64,000 nt of DNA from Polynucleobacter sp. UB-Tiil-W10 (GTDB lineage Bacteria; Pseudomonadota; Gammaproteobacteria; Burkholderiales; Burkholderiaceae). Positions 1 through 9,225 of this stretch are shown here, piece after piece. A program made the translations under genes and the position numbers. Where the stretch lies: contig NZ_JACVPZ010000001.1 of assembly GCF_018881605.1 (NCBI RefSeq), positions 992,001 to 1,056,000 of the forward strand, given 5' to 3'. Within the stretch, counting starts at the first letter, position 1. Each line of letters opens with the position of its first letter. A model generated the notes under the pieces. It ran no database searches. It was not told the DNA's origin and was given only the letters and a program-made list of their open reading frames with translations.

Positions 1-651
1 GTAGGCGCAAAGCCAATTGGCAACAACTGCACTTTGGGAATAACTTTCTTCACTTGCACTAATGCCAAGTTCGTTTCGAATTGGAGAATTAGCACCGTCG
101 GCTGCAATCACAAGTTGCGCACGAATAGTTCCACCATTTTTTAAATATAGAGTGCTGCCATCGGTATCTACATTGATCTTTTCAACAGCATCACTAATCC
201 GTTCTAATTTATTTTGAAAGCGCGAAGCCTGATCAATGGTGTGTTCGATTAAATTGGATTCTCCAATCCAGGCGAGTTGCGGAGTGCCTGCTTCAAATGC
301 AGAAAGATGGAGTTGATCATCTTTTTCGCCGCGATCACCATAAATGCGCATATCCCGAACGGGTTGCAGACGACTGTGATCGATCGCATCCCAAATATGC
401 AAATGGGCTAATAATTTTTGGGTGCTTGGTGAAAAAGCATAGATTCTTTGACCCCATTGAGTGCCTTGCGGGCTTGGGACGCTTTGCCCTAAATCGGGGG
501 CAATTTCGATAGTATGAAGACCAAGCTGGGCTAGACCTAGGGCGCAAGCCTTACCTGCAATGCCTCCACCAACCACCGCAACATCAACAGTGCGGTTTTG
601 GGGGCTCGGAGGAGAGGGCTTTAAGAGGTAATTTTGGTGAACTTCTGACAT
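1..651 (-). CDS. UbiH/UbiF-type FAD-dependent monooxygenase, 3' part cut off by the window edge
   Basis: A reverse-strand frame opens with ATG at 651 and stays open for 217 codons to the window edge. The sequence has an FAD-binding GGGIAG (residues 28-33) after a short non-conserved leader, a GQRIYAFSPS stretch where this family carries its conserved R...AxS motif, and DGANSPIR (from about residue 185), the DG motif of aromatic-ring flavin hydroxylases. This places it in the UbiH/COQ6 family, which hydroxylates ubiquinone precursors at the membrane; a related flavin hydroxylase with another substrate is possible. The C-terminal third lies outside the window, so which ring position it modifies cannot be judged. 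It is divergent from ychF with 40 bp between the starts. Confidence 0.75.
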   Translation of the reverse strand, partial: MSEVHQNYLLKPSPPSPQNRTVDVAVVGGGIAGKACALGLAQLGLHTIEIAPDLGQSVPSPQGTQWGQRIYAFSPSTQKLLAHLHIWDAIDHSRLQPVRDMRIYGDRGEKDDQLHLSAFEAGTPQLAWIGESNLIEHTIDQASRFQNKLERISDAVEKINVDTDGSTLYLKNGGTIRAQLVIAADGANSPIRNELGISASEESYSQSAVVANWLCAY

Positions 652-691
652 AACTCGATGATATCGAAACCAGCCCCTTTACAATACGGAT

Positions 692-1786
692 ATGTCTTTG
701 AAATGTGGCATCGTCGGCCTGCCTAACGTCGGCAAATCTACCCTCTTTAATGCGCTTACCAAGGCTGGAATCGCAGCGGAAAACTATCCTTTCTGCACGA
801 TTGAGCCCAATGTGGGCGTGGTTGAGGTTCCTGACCCCCGTTTAGCTTCCTTGGCTGAGATAGTCAAGCCCGAGCGCATTCTGCCGGCAGCTGTCGAATT
901 TGTCGATATTGCTGGTTTGGTAGCTGGCGCCTCAAAAGGCGAAGGCCTTGGCAATCAGTTTTTAGCTAATATTCGCGAAACGGATGCCATTACCCATGTG
1001 GTGCGGTGTTTTGAGGACCCTAACGTCATTCACGTTGCTGGAAAAATTGATCCTATTGCCGACATTGGTGTTATCGACACCGAATTGGCTTTATCGGACC
1101 TGGCAACGGTTGAGAAGACTCTAAATCGCTCAAGCAAGGCTGCTAAGTCTGGGAATGATAAAGAGGCTGCCGCCTTGGTTGCTGTTCTCACTAAAGTCCA
1201 AGCCCATCTCGATTCTGCTTTGCCAGTACGCAGTTTGAACTTAAATGATGACGAAAAATTACTAATTAAACCTCTGTGTTTGATTACAGCAAAGCCTGCA
1301 ATGTATGTTGCAAACGTAAAAGAGGATGGCTTTTCAAATAATCCCCATCTCGAAGCTGTTAAGCAGCACGCTGCTAAAGAGAATGCCCCGGTCGTAGCTG
1401 TATGCGCTGCAATCGAGGCAGAAATAGCGGACCTAGAGGAAGCTGACAAGATTGAGTTCTTGGCAGACCTAGGCATGGAAGAGCCTGGGTTGGATCGTGT
1501 GATTCGCGCTGGTTATACATTGCTGGGTTTGCAAACATATTTCACGGCTGGTGTTAAAGAGGTTCGTGCTTGGACTATTCACTTAGGCGATACGGCACCT
1601 CAAGCTGCTGGCGTCATTCATACTGACTTTGAGCGTGGCTTTATTCGTGCCCAGACAATTTCTTACGATGATTTTGTTCAGTTCAAAGGCGAGGCCGGCG
1701 CCAAGGAAGCTGGCAAGATGCGTGCTGAAGGCAAAGAGTATGTTGTTAAAGACGGTGATGTATTGAACTTCTTGTTTAACGTCTAA
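692..1786 (+). CDS. ychF: Redox-regulated ATPase YchF (Obg family)
   Basis: A full-length 364-residue YchF, an Obg-family P-loop NTPase that prefers ATP and associates with ribosomes. The P-loop GLPNVGKST is at residues 9-17 and a [14 protein letters not shown] switch region follows. Instead of the usual NKxD specificity motif it reads NVKED, the hallmark of the ATP-preferring YchF branch. The C-terminal third (from about residue 280) is the TGS domain, ending VLNFLFNV. The ATG at 692 gives the normal family N-terminus. The gene is monocistronic: it is divergent from the UbiH-like gene and followed by a hairpin terminator. Identification is secure. Confidence 0.97.
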   Translation: MSLKCGIVGLPNVGKSTLFNALTKAGIAAENYPFCTIEPNVGVVEVPDPRLASLAEIVKPERILPAAVEFVDIAGLVAGASKGEGLGNQFLANIRETDAITHVVRCFEDPNVIHVAGKIDPIADIGVIDTELALSDLATVEKTLNRSSKAAKSGNDKEAAALVAVLTKVQAHLDSALPVRSLNLNDDEKLLIKPLCLITAKPAMYVANVKEDGFSNNPHLEAVKQHAAKENAPVVAVCAAIEAEIADLEEADKIEFLADLGMEEPGLDRVIRAGYTLLGLQTYFTAGVKEVRAWTIHLGDTAPQAAGVIHTDFERGFIRAQTISYDDFVQFKGEAGAKEAGKMRAEGKEYVVKDGDVLNFLFNV

Positions 1787-1808
1787 AGCAATCTTATTTT
1801 TGCCCAAT

Positions 1809-1835
1809 AAAAAAGCCCTGAAAAGGGCTTTTTGC
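1809..1835 (+). terminator. Rho-independent terminator after ychF
   Basis: A perfect 9-bp stem AAAAGCCCT (1811-1819) / AGGGCTTTT (1824-1832) with a GAAA loop. T-rich and A-rich flanks on both sides let it work in both directions, between the convergent ychF and the MarR-like gene. Confidence 0.85.
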
Positions 1836-1862
1836 TTATGTGGCGAGAGAAATTGAGAATTA

Positions 1863-2213
1863 TTAAGCTGCTTTCGCTGCCTTCTCCAAGCATTTAGACA
1901 TTTCTTCATAGCGCCTCATGGCTAGCTTAGTTGGTAGCACTTCTTTTTTTCGGCCATCGGCATTCGCTGCCATTTTGATATAGCCCAAGGCGCTGAGATT
2001 TTTGAGGCGACCGTGCAAAGTAGCTTGTGAGCCTAAGTCAGAAATAGAAATCAAATCACCAACCAAAATTGCCTGCTTTGCGTGAGCGCATGAAACGATT
2101 TTATCGAGCAAGCTCTCTTCGATGCAGTCGAGTTTTTTTCCTGGGTTAATGCGATCAATGGCATCAACCAAGTTCAGAAACTTAATGTAGGATGAGGTTT
2201 TGGGGGTTGGCAT
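1863..2213 (-). CDS. MarR-like winged-helix transcriptional regulator
   Basis: A 116-residue protein whose central part (about residues 30-95) reads as a winged helix-turn-helix: an SLLDKIVSCAHA helix, then ISISDLGSQATLHGRLKNLSALGYI as recognition helix and turn, then NADGRKKEVLPT as the wing hairpin. That wing matches the MarR family pattern (DGRKK...T). It is shorter than a typical MarR (about 140-150), lacking part of the N-terminal dimer helices. It is probably a small cytoplasmic DNA-binding regulator, with unknown ligand and targets. It is divergent from the membrane protein at 2326, and an 18-bp inverted repeat lies between them. Confidence 0.65.
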   Translation of the reverse strand: MPTPKTSSYIKFLNLVDAIDRINPGKKLDCIEESLLDKIVSCAHAKQAILVGDLISISDLGSQATLHGRLKNLSALGYIKMAANADGRKKEVLPTKLAMRRYEEMSKCLEKAAKAA

Positions 2214-2283
2214 ATTTATTGTTTAATGAATATTTACTAACTCTTGAGATAGCGCCATTCTATTCCTAGGATCTAACTTTAGC

Positions 2284-2301
2284 AATTGATGTGTGTCAAT
2301 T
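2284..2301. promoter_or_regulatory. Inverted repeat, candidate operator for the MarR-like regulator
   Basis: AATTGA-TGTGTG-TCAATT, 6-bp perfect arms around a 6-bp centre, 25 bp before the ATG of the membrane protein and 71 bp upstream of the divergent regulator gene. The size and position fit a MarR-family operator. The assignment is inference only. Confidence 0.35.
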
Positions 2302-2325
2302 AAAAAATAAACCATACCCATTTCA

Positions 2326-2895
2326 ATGTCTAAATTATTAAAAATTTTTTCAGAATGGTTTATCGGATGCGTCATTAGTTCGATGGCGTACACATTTCTT
2401 TTTTATTTCAATAACTGGATAACTAGCGACATCACATTTGGATTAGGGGTGAGTTGGATTTATTTACCCGCCGGTCTGCGCTTATTTCTCACTCTGATCT
2501 TTGGCTTACCTGGCGCAATTGGTATTGCTATAGCTTCATTTTTAATTAGTTATTACGGGGAGTTTCCACATAACTTAATTGTGTGTGTTGGGATTGGTTT
2601 GATTTCCGGATTCGCGCCTTACTTAGCCAGATATTTTGTGTTTAGAAATCTTCGGCTTGATTCGGATTTAAGTAATTTAAACCTCCCAAAATTGATTGCT
2701 TGTATTTTGATTTATGCTTTGTTAACGGCGGGCCTACACCAGCTATGGTTCTCTATGATGACGCTAGAAAATACGGGCAGCATTAATCACTTTCTAGTGA
2801 TGTTCATTGGCGATGTGCTGGGCTCGCTACTACTCATTTCTTTGATCAAATATTGCTTAGATCTTTTGAGAAAAGTTAGGAAAATAGCTCGCTAA
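2326..2895 (+). CDS. Integral membrane protein resembling a MASE1-type sensor module
   Basis: A 189-residue, strongly hydrophobic protein with about five to six predicted membrane segments and a short basic C-terminus (LRKVRKIAR). The stretch [18 protein letters not shown] (about residues 44-61) resembles the LPAGLR motif of MASE1 sensory membrane domains, but no kinase, GGDEF or EAL output domain follows, so it would be a stand-alone membrane module. Function is not assigned. Its last 20 bp overlap the end of the convergent trpC. No clear Shine-Dalgarno precedes the ATG at 2326. The divergent MarR-like gene may regulate it. Confidence 0.55.
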   Translation: MSKLLKIFSEWFIGCVISSMAYTFLFYFNNWITSDITFGLGVSWIYLPAGLRLFLTLIFGLPGAIGIAIASFLISYYGEFPHNLIVCVGIGLISGFAPYLARYFVFRNLRLDSDLSNLNLPKLIACILIYALLTAGLHQLWFSMMTLENTGSINHFLVMFIGDVLGSLLLISLIKYCLDLLRKVRKIAR

Positions 2896-3679
2896 GGGCG
2901 GCGCCTGGATCATTAGCGCGCATGAACGCTTCCCCAACCAAGAAGGCGTTGATTTGGTTGTTGCGCATGAGCTCTACATCAGCGCGATTCAAGATGCCTG
3001 ACTCTGTCACCAAGGTTTTATTGTTTGGCACCATGGATAGCAGAGAGAGGGTGGTTTGTAGAGTCACCTCAAAGGTCTTGAGGTTGCGATTATTGATGCC
3101 GAGTAATGATGTCTTTAGTTCTAGTGCTTGCTCTAATTCGGGAGCATTGTGAACTTCCACTAAAACATCTAGACCTAATTCATGGGCGCAAGCCTCAAGC
3201 TCTTTCATTTGATTTAATTCTAGGCATGCCACGATGAGCAAGATTGCATCAGCACCAATAGCGCGTGCTTCATAAACTTGATAAGGGTCTATGGTGAAGT
3301 CTTTGCGAAGAACGGGAATTTGGCATGCAGCACGTGCTTGCTGAAGATAGGCATTGCAGCCTTGGAAATAATCTACATCAGTCAGTACTGATAAACAAGC
3401 GGCGCCATGTTTCTCATAGGATTGCGCAATAGATGCAGGCAAGAAGTTCTCGCGCAAGACCCCTTTACTTGGGCTTGCCTTTTTAATTTCAGTAATGACA
3501 CCTGCCTTACCGGCAGAGATCTTGTTTTCAATGGCCTGAATAAATCCTCTTGGTTTCAGTAGCACATCTTCATTGTTAGCCTCGGCTTGCTCACGTTGAT
3601 TAGCAAGTGAAATTTTCTGCAGGCAACTGGCTACTTCAATCTTTTTGGTAGCAACAATTTTGTCGAGGATATCGCTCAT
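2876..3679 (-). CDS. trpC: Indole-3-glycerol-phosphate synthase
   Basis: A monofunctional TrpC of 267 residues that converts CdRP to indole-3-glycerol phosphate in tryptophan synthesis. [10 protein letters not shown] (residues 64-73) carries the catalytic lysine loop. [40 protein letters not shown] and VTESGI follow in the order expected for this TIM barrel. No TrpF fusion is present, unlike in E. coli. It is the last gene of the rpe-trpEGDC run, 10 bp after trpD, and its 3' end overlaps the convergent membrane protein gene. Confidence 0.97.
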   Translation of the reverse strand: MSDILDKIVATKKIEVASCLQKISLANQREQAEANNEDVLLKPRGFIQAIENKISAGKAGVITEIKKASPSKGVLRENFLPASIAQSYEKHGAACLSVLTDVDYFQGCNAYLQQARAACQIPVLRKDFTIDPYQVYEARAIGADAILLIVACLELNQMKELEACAHELGLDVLVEVHNAPELEQALELKTSLLGINNRNLKTFEVTLQTTLSLLSMVPNNKTLVTESGILNRADVELMRNNQINAFLVGEAFMRANDPGAALSELFS

Positions 3680-3689
3680 GTCTTCGGAA

Positions 3690-4715
3690 TTATTTAGATT
3701 GTGTTGCTATAACAAAAGCGTCTAATTTTTGACGTGCCGCACCAGAGATAATGGTTGCTTTGGCTAGGGCAACGCCGTTGGCAATATCTTTAGCAACCCC
3801 AGCTACATAGAGTGTTGCGCCAGCATTGAGACAAACAATGTCACTAGCTGCCCCTAACTTGCCATCAAGCACGTCTAGAACTATTTTTTTGGACTCTGCT
3901 GCATTGGCAACTTTAAAGCTGTTGGTAGGGGCGGTACTTAATCCAAAGTCTTGCGGTTGAATTTCATATTCACTTACCACGCCATCTTTGAGTTCTCCAA
4001 CCAAAGTTGGTCCCTCTAAAGAAATTTCATCTAGACCATCACGCCCATAAACCACTAGCGCATGTTCCATTCCCAAGGCTTGTAGAACACGAGCCTGAAT
4101 TCCTACAAGGTCAGGATGAAATACGCCCATCAATATCCGTTTGGCATCAGCGGGGTTAGTGAGGGGCCCTAGGATGTTGAAAATAGTTCTAACACCTAGT
4201 TGCTTTCGTATAGGTACTACGTTCTTCATGGCTGGGTGGTGGTTTGGGGCAAACATAAAGCCAGCGCCCACTGTGGAGATACATTTAGCGACTTGATCGG
4301 CAGACAAAGCTAGATTGACACCAAGCGCCTCTAATACATCCGCACTTCCTGACTTACTGCTGACACTGCGATTACCATGTTTGGCAATCTTTGCACCTGC
4401 ACCTGCGGCTACAAACATAGCGGCGGTTGAAATATTAAAAGTATGTGCGCCATCACCGCCAGTACCCACTACATCCACCAATTGACTGCGGTCATCAACC
4501 TTCACTGAGGTGGCAAACTCACGCATGACTTGTGCGGCTGCAGCGATTTCACCAACAGTTTCTTTTTTAGTACGCAGGGCCACAAGTAATCCAGCAACAA
4601 GCTCTGGCGACATTTCACCGCTCATGATGAGACGCATCATCGCCGTCATCTCGTCATGAAATAGTTCCCGATGTTCAATACAGCGTTGTAGGGCTTCTTG
4701 CGGTGTAATCGACAT
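3690..4715 (-). CDS. trpD: Anthranilate phosphoribosyltransferase
   Basis: 341 residues, the usual length for a stand-alone TrpD that transfers phosphoribose from PRPP to anthranilate. The PRPP-binding glycine-rich motif [17 protein letters not shown] is at residues 81-97, followed by [21 protein letters not shown], and [10 protein letters not shown] further on. The glutamine amidotransferase (TrpG) is a separate gene 17 bp upstream rather than a fusion. The start at 4715 gives the normal N-terminus ([12 protein letters not shown]). Confidence 0.97.
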   Translation of the reverse strand: MSITPQEALQRCIEHRELFHDEMTAMMRLIMSGEMSPELVAGLLVALRTKKETVGEIAAAAQVMREFATSVKVDDRSQLVDVVGTGGDGAHTFNISTAAMFVAAGAGAKIAKHGNRSVSSKSGSADVLEALGVNLALSADQVAKCISTVGAGFMFAPNHHPAMKNVVPIRKQLGVRTIFNILGPLTNPADAKRILMGVFHPDLVGIQARVLQALGMEHALVVYGRDGLDEISLEGPTLVGELKDGVVSEYEIQPQDFGLSTAPTNSFKVANAAESKKIVLDVLDGKLGAASDIVCLNAGATLYVAGVAKDIANGVALAKATIISGAARQKLDAFVIATQSK

Positions 4716-4732
4716 AGCGCTATTAGTAAACT

Positions 4733-5299
4733 TTATTTATTTTGCAAAAAATTCTTGAGCAAAGCGTGGCCGTGCTCAGAAAGAATAGATTCTGGATGGA
4801 ACTGCACGCCTTCAACCGCAAGCTCTTTGTGGCGTACACCCATGATCTCGCCATCGGATGAGGTTGCGGTTACTTCTAGCATTGCAGGCAAGGAACTTTT
4901 CTCAATAGCGAGTGAGTGATAGCGGGTAACCTTAAATGGGTTGGGCAAATTATTAAACACACCTACACCTGTGTGCTGAATGCTATCCGTCTTGCCATGC
5001 ATGACTTTTTGGGCGCGAATCACATTTCCGCCAAAGGCTTCACCAATAGCTTGATGTCCTAGACAAACACCAAGAATGGGGATTTGACCAGCGTAGCGCT
5101 TGATGGTGTCGACGGAGATGCCTGCCTCTGAAGGACTGCAAGGGCCTGGCGAGATGCAAATGCGCGCTGGATTGAGCTTAGCAATATCTTCAACCGCAAT
5201 TTCATCATTGCGAAAGACTTTTACCTCTTCACCTAGTTCTGCAAAATACTGTACGAGGTTGTAGGTAAAGGAATCATAGTTATCAATCATTAGGAGCAT
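4733..5299 (-). CDS. trpG: Anthranilate synthase glutamine amidotransferase subunit
   Basis: A class I amidotransferase of 188 residues that supplies ammonia to TrpE (and possibly PabA-like partners). The nucleophile cysteine lies in [11 protein letters not shown] (Cys79), and the His168/Glu170 pair of the triad in QFHPES. The start at 5299 is preceded by AAGGAGGA at close spacing. The alternative ATG at 5290 gives the more usual [12 protein letters not shown]-terminus, so the first three residues are uncertain. The gene overlaps the 3' end of trpE by 17 bp, implying translational coupling. Confidence 0.95.
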   Translation of the reverse strand: MLLMIDNYDSFTYNLVQYFAELGEEVKVFRNDEIAVEDIAKLNPARICISPGPCSPSEAGISVDTIKRYAGQIPILGVCLGHQAIGEAFGGNVIRAQKVMHGKTDSIQHTGVGVFNNLPNPFKVTRYHSLAIEKSSLPAMLEVTATSSDGEIMGVRHKELAVEGVQFHPESILSEHGHALLKNFLQNK

Positions 5300-6788
5300 C
5301 GAGTCCTCCTTGTACTAAATCTGCTGCAGTCAATACTGCGCGTGCTTTGGCTTCAGTTTCTTTCCATTCGGCAGTTGGGTCGGAGTCAGCCACTACGCCT
5401 GCCCCAGCCTGAGAATGCAACATGCCATCACGGATAACACCCGTACGAATGGCAATCGCTACATCCATATCACCCGAGAAAGATAGGTAACCCACTGCAC
5501 CACCATATACGCCGCGTTTCACAATTTCCATTTCATCAATAATTTCCATCGCCCGAATTTTTGGTGCGCCCGATAAGGTTCCCGCTGGAAAAGTGGCACG
5601 AAGCACATCCATATTGCTCATGTTATCCAAAAGATGACCTTCTACCGAGCTCACGATGTGCTGAACATGAGAGTACTTCTCAATTGACATGGAATCGGTT
5701 ACTTTGACTGAACCCGTTTTGGCAATGCGTCCCACATCATTGCGGGCTAGGTCAATCAGCATCACGTGTTCTGCTATTTCTTTCGGGTCAGCCAAGAGCT
5801 CCTTGGCTAAGCGCTCATCCTCCTCCGGGTTTGCTCCGCGATGACGAGTTCCGGCAAGTGGTCGTATGGTGACAATCTTCTCTGAGGCACGTTTTTCTTG
5901 GCGTACTAAGATCTCAGGAGATGAGCCTACGATTTGCATATCGCCAAAATCATAGAAATACATATAAGGCGATGGATTAAGTGAGCGCAGGGCTCTATAG
6001 AGGGCTAATGGAGAGTCTGTAAATGGCTTGCTAATGCGTTGACCAATCACAACTTGCATGCAATCACCGGCCAAAATATATTCTTTGGTTTTGAGTACTG
6101 CCTTTTCAAAATCTTCTGCTTTGAATTTGCGGATGAGATCAGTTTTAGTGCTTGGTAAAGATGCTGGCATATTTGCTGGCTTACCAAGACAAGCAAGTAA
6201 TTCCTTTAAACGACCCTGTGCTTTTTCAAAGCAATCTGTAATGCTCGGATCTGCATAAACTATCATGTAAATTTTCCCAGCGACGTTATCAATCACTGCT
6301 AACTCTTCAGTCAACATAAGTTGAATATCAGGTACACCCAATTCATCTGGTAGTTGATGCTTAGCTAAGCGTGACTCAATGTAGCGAACTGTGTCATAGC
6401 CAAAATAACCGGCAAGGCCACCACAAAAGCGTGGCATGTCAGCCTGTAAAGCCACCTTAAAGCGCTTGAAATAAGCATCTACAAAGTCGAGTGGATTATC
6501 TGTATTGGTCTCAACAATTTTTCCATCAGTTACCACTTCATTTACTGGTGAAGAAGGTGTGCCAACAGCTCTCACAATAGTCTTTGCAGGTAGGCCAATA
6601 AAGGAGAAGCGGCCGAAACGCTCGCCACCCAACACAGACTCTAATAAGTAAGTATTTTTTTTACCAAATGCCTGCGTGAGTTTGACGTAGAGAGATAGTG
6701 GAGTCTCTAAGTCTGCTAAAACCTCTTTGATCAGAGGAATGCGATTGAAGCCCTGCTTGACCAGGATATTAAATTCTTCACGTTGCAT
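5283..6788 (-). CDS. trpE: Anthranilate synthase component I
   Basis: A full-length 501-residue TrpE that uses chorismate and ammonia to make anthranilate, the committed step to tryptophan. LLES at residues 48-51 is the tryptophan feedback-inhibition element. The chorismate-binding domain shows [39 protein letters not shown] and [21 protein letters not shown]. Its ATG overlaps the rpe stop codon by one base (TAATG), so rpe and trpE are coupled; the phosphoglycolate phosphatase gene often found between them in related bacteria is absent. Confidence 0.97.
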   Translation of the reverse strand: MQREEFNILVKQGFNRIPLIKEVLADLETPLSLYVKLTQAFGKKNTYLLESVLGGERFGRFSFIGLPAKTIVRAVGTPSSPVNEVVTDGKIVETNTDNPLDFVDAYFKRFKVALQADMPRFCGGLAGYFGYDTVRYIESRLAKHQLPDELGVPDIQLMLTEELAVIDNVAGKIYMIVYADPSITDCFEKAQGRLKELLACLGKPANMPASLPSTKTDLIRKFKAEDFEKAVLKTKEYILAGDCMQVVIGQRISKPFTDSPLALYRALRSLNPSPYMYFYDFGDMQIVGSSPEILVRQEKRASEKIVTIRPLAGTRHRGANPEEDERLAKELLADPKEIAEHVMLIDLARNDVGRIAKTGSVKVTDSMSIEKYSHVQHIVSSVEGHLLDNMSNMDVLRATFPAGTLSGAPKIRAMEIIDEMEIVKRGVYGGAVGYLSFSGDMDVAIAIRTGVIRDGMLHSQAGAGVVADSDPTAEWKETEAKARAVLTAADLVQGGLDAPND

Positions 6789-7513
6789 TACGCTTTTCCT
6801 GACTTTCCTAATTCAGTGCGCATCGCTTCGATTACTTGTGCGTAATTCTCTTTTGCATAAATCGCTGAACCAGCAACAAAAGTATCCGCACCAGCTCGCG
6901 CTACTTCCGCAATGTTGTCGACTTTAATTCCGCCATCCACTTCAAGACGAATGTGTCTTCCAGTTTCTGCTTGATAGCGATCGAGGCGTGCACGTACTTG
7001 AGTGATTTTATGCAGAGTGCTTGGGATAAATGATTGACCACCGAAACCTGGGTTCACTGACATGAGCAATACAAGATCAAGCAATTCCATTGTGTGATCG
7101 AGATGGTCAAGCGGTGTCGCTGGATTTAATACGAGGCCTGCTTGACATCCTTGGTCGCGAATCAAGTTCAGGGTGCGATTGACATGGGGGCTTGCCTCGG
7201 GATGAAAGCTAATTAAATTTGCACCCGCTTTAGCAAAGTCAGGAACGATACGATCAACTGGTTCAATCATCAAGTGCACATCAATGACTGCGGGCTTGCC
7301 ATCTTTGCTTGCATATGGGCGAATAGCCTCACAAACTAAGGGGCCAATAGTGAGATTGGGTACATAGTGGTTATCCATCACATCAAAGTGAATCCAGTCA
7401 GCGCCTGCCACTAAAACATCCTGTACTTCCTTGCCTAAGCAGGCGAAGTCAGCGGACAAAATGGATGGGGCAATAACAAATTGAGTATTTGAGGATGATT
7501 TTTGGCTTTCCAT
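6788..7513 (-). CDS. rpe: Ribulose-phosphate 3-epimerase
   Basis: 241 residues, TIM-barrel epimerase of the pentose phosphate pathway interconverting ribulose 5-phosphate and xylulose 5-phosphate. Family motifs are present in order: [17 protein letters not shown] (42-47) with [29 protein letters not shown] and EVDGGI with the catalytic aspartate. It leads the trp operon and is divergent from apaG with only about 31 bp between starts. The N-terminus carries about a dozen extra polar residues before FVIAPS; no nearer ATG exists. Confidence 0.96.
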   Translation of the reverse strand: MESQKSSSNTQFVIAPSILSADFACLGKEVQDVLVAGADWIHFDVMDNHYVPNLTIGPLVCEAIRPYASKDGKPAVIDVHLMIEPVDRIVPDFAKAGANLISFHPEASPHVNRTLNLIRDQGCQAGLVLNPATPLDHLDHTMELLDLVLLMSVNPGFGGQSFIPSTLHKITQVRARLDRYQAETGRHIRLEVDGGIKVDNIAEVARAGADTFVAGSAIYAKENYAQVIEAMRTELGKSGKA

Positions 7514-7544
7514 CCCTAGATTCTAGCTTGCAGTTGGCCTAAGG

Positions 7545-7937
7545 ATGGAGCAGAATTCGTGCATGAATCCCCACGAAATGAGCATTACGGTCAAAGCCCA
7601 GTACCTTCCTGAGCAATCTGACCCCGATAACCGCCAATTTGCCTTTGCCTACACGGTCACCATTCGAAATACTGGCACAGCCAGCATTCAGGTGATTGCC
7701 CGCCATTGGTTCATCACAGATGGGGATAACGATGTACAGGAGGTTCGGGGTTTGGGTGTTGTAGGACAACAGCCGCTATTGCGCTCTGGCGAGCATTTTG
7801 AGTACACGAGCTGGGCTACTTTACCCACTCCCGCAGGAACAATGCGCGGGGAGTATTTCTGTGTGACCGAGGATGCCCAGTTCTTTCAGGCCCCTATCCC
7901 AGAATTTGCTCTAGTAATGCCTCGCACCCTACATTAA
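7545..7937 (+). CDS. apaG: ApaG domain protein
   Basis: A 130-residue fibronectin-III-like ApaG protein. It contains FAYTVTIRNTGTASIQVIARHW, the WFITDGDND segment, GLGVVGQQPLLRSGEHFEYTSW and TPAGTMRGEYFC, all diagnostic of the family; the molecular role remains poorly known. Three in-frame ATGs (7545, 7563, 7578) are possible starts; the ATG at 7578 best matches the length of the usual family N-terminus. It is divergent from rpe. A 6-bp stem hairpin CCCTAC/GTAGGG straddles the stop codon but has no following T-run. Confidence 0.93.
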   Translation: MEQNSCMNPHEMSITVKAQYLPEQSDPDNRQFAFAYTVTIRNTGTASIQVIARHWFITDGDNDVQEVRGLGVVGQQPLLRSGEHFEYTSWATLPTPAGTMRGEYFCVTEDAQFFQAPIPEFALVMPRTLH

Positions 7938-7955
7938 CGTAGGGCGTAGTAAATC

Positions 7956-8069
7956 CTATTTCTTGCCTTTGCCTGTCCAGAGGACGATAAATAACAAAAG
8001 CCCCAAGGCAACAGCACCTTCAAAAGCAAACAGTAGCATTGGGTATTCATCGAGTAAATTGGCAATCAT
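7956..8069 (-). CDS. Possible 37-residue single-span membrane protein
   Basis: A reverse-strand ORF of 37 codons: a short acidic N-terminus (IANLLDEYP), a continuous hydrophobic segment (about residues 11-31, containing FEGAVALGLLLFIVLW) and a basic tail ending GKGKK. This is the layout of a small inner-membrane protein with its C-terminus in the cytoplasm. It fills the apaG-mltA gap. Its ATG shares the palindrome CATG (8067-8070) with the most likely mltA ATG on the other strand. No strong Shine-Dalgarno is close. No family is recognised and it may be chance. Confidence 0.4.
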   Translation of the reverse strand: MIANLLDEYPMLLFAFEGAVALGLLLFIVLWTGKGKK

Positions 8070-9198
8070 GATTTCTAACTTTAAATTAGTTCCTCTAAGT
8101 GTATTCGCTATCCTCCTAGCCAGTTTGATTGTGGGGTGTTCCGCGCCTCCTACCCGGGCACCTGGATACCGATCTAGTGGTTCTGGCGCCCCCCCATCGA
8201 ACTACAGCTCCTCTATAGCGAGTTTTACTGCCGTTTCTTGGCAGGCATTGCCTGGCTGGGAAGATGATGATTTATCTCAGGCTTGGCCTGCTTGGTTAAA
8301 AAGTTGCGATGCTTTGCGCAAAAAAAGTAGCGAAGTCAATTGGCGACAGGTGTGCTCTCAAGCTGGCAATGTATCGAGTCGGGATGCACAGGCGATTCGT
8401 AAATATTTTGAGAGTAATTTTCAGGCTTATGAAATTCGTAATAGCTCTAGCAGTGACACTGGCTTAATTACTGGTTATTACGAGCCAGTGATGAATGGTT
8501 CACAAACCCGCACTAGCACTTACACCGTGCCACTGTATGGCTACCCTAGTGCGTGGCGAAAATCTAAACCCAATCCAGGGCCAACGCGTGCAGAGTTAAT
8601 AAGTTCAGGAGTGTTAAAGGGGTCCGAAATTGCATGGGTACAAGACCCTGTTGAGGCAGCTTCAATGCAAATTCAGGGCTCAGGAAAAATTCGTCTTGAA
8701 GATGGCCGTACTTTGCGTCTTGGTTTTGCAGGAACCAATGATCAACCATTTAAATCTTCAGCCCTATGGTTACTGGATCGTAAAGAAATTACTCGTAGTG
8801 AAGCTACCATGCAAGGCATCTCACAATGGGCGAAGCGTAACCCTGGTCAAGTCAATGAAATGCTCAACGCAAATCCACGTTTTGTTTTCTTCAAAGAATT
8901 ACCAGGAAACGTAGCAGCAGATTTAGGCCCTAACGGCGCCTTGGGGATTCCCCTCACTGGAGAGCGAAGTATCGCGGTAGATTTACAGGCATTGCCGTTG
9001 GGCGCGCCTGTCTTTTTGGCTACCACTAAACCATTAAGTAATCAGCCTTTACAGAAGTTGGTGATGGCACAAGATACGGGCAAAGCTATTGTGGGCGGTG
9101 TAAGAGCAGACTACTATTGGGGATCCGGAGAATCTGCTGGAGAAATGGCAGGTCGCATGAAGCAAAATGGCAGGATGTGGTTATTGCTCCCACGTTAA
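8068..9198 (+). CDS. mltA: Membrane-bound lytic murein transglycosylase A
   Basis: Starting at the ATG at 8068 the product is 376 residues with a lipoprotein signal: hydrophobic core LVPLSVFAILLASL and lipobox IVGC (Cys24). A frame extending upstream to 7963 lacks signal character and is unlikely. The mature part has the MltA barrel motifs GLITGYYEPVMNGS and the WVQDPVEAASMQIQGSG region, then the C-terminal 3D domain AQDTGKAIVGGVRADYYWG with AGEMAGRMKQNGRMWLLLP. It would cleave peptidoglycan glycan strands from the outer membrane inner face, forming 1,6-anhydro ends. Confidence 0.93.
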   Translation: MISNFKLVPLSVFAILLASLIVGCSAPPTRAPGYRSSGSGAPPSNYSSSIASFTAVSWQALPGWEDDDLSQAWPAWLKSCDALRKKSSEVNWRQVCSQAGNVSSRDAQAIRKYFESNFQAYEIRNSSSSDTGLITGYYEPVMNGSQTRTSTYTVPLYGYPSAWRKSKPNPGPTRAELISSGVLKGSEIAWVQDPVEAASMQIQGSGKIRLEDGRTLRLGFAGTNDQPFKSSALWLLDRKEITRSEATMQGISQWAKRNPGQVNEMLNANPRFVFFKELPGNVAADLGPNGALGIPLTGERSIAVDLQALPLGAPVFLATTKPLSNQPLQKLVMAQDTGKAIVGGVRADYYWGSGESAGEMAGRMKQNGRMWLLLPR

Positions 9199-9225
9199 TT
9201 AAATACATATCACCGAAAGAAATTT

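Noticed and set aside
1030..1476. 148-residue reverse frame inside ychF
   Set aside because: Antisense shadow of a conserved gene; Ala/Ser-rich, no motif.
7514..7544. trp leader peptide or attenuator before rpe-trpE
   Set aside because: Only about 31 bp separate rpe and apaG, with no tryptophan-rich ORF or terminator pair.
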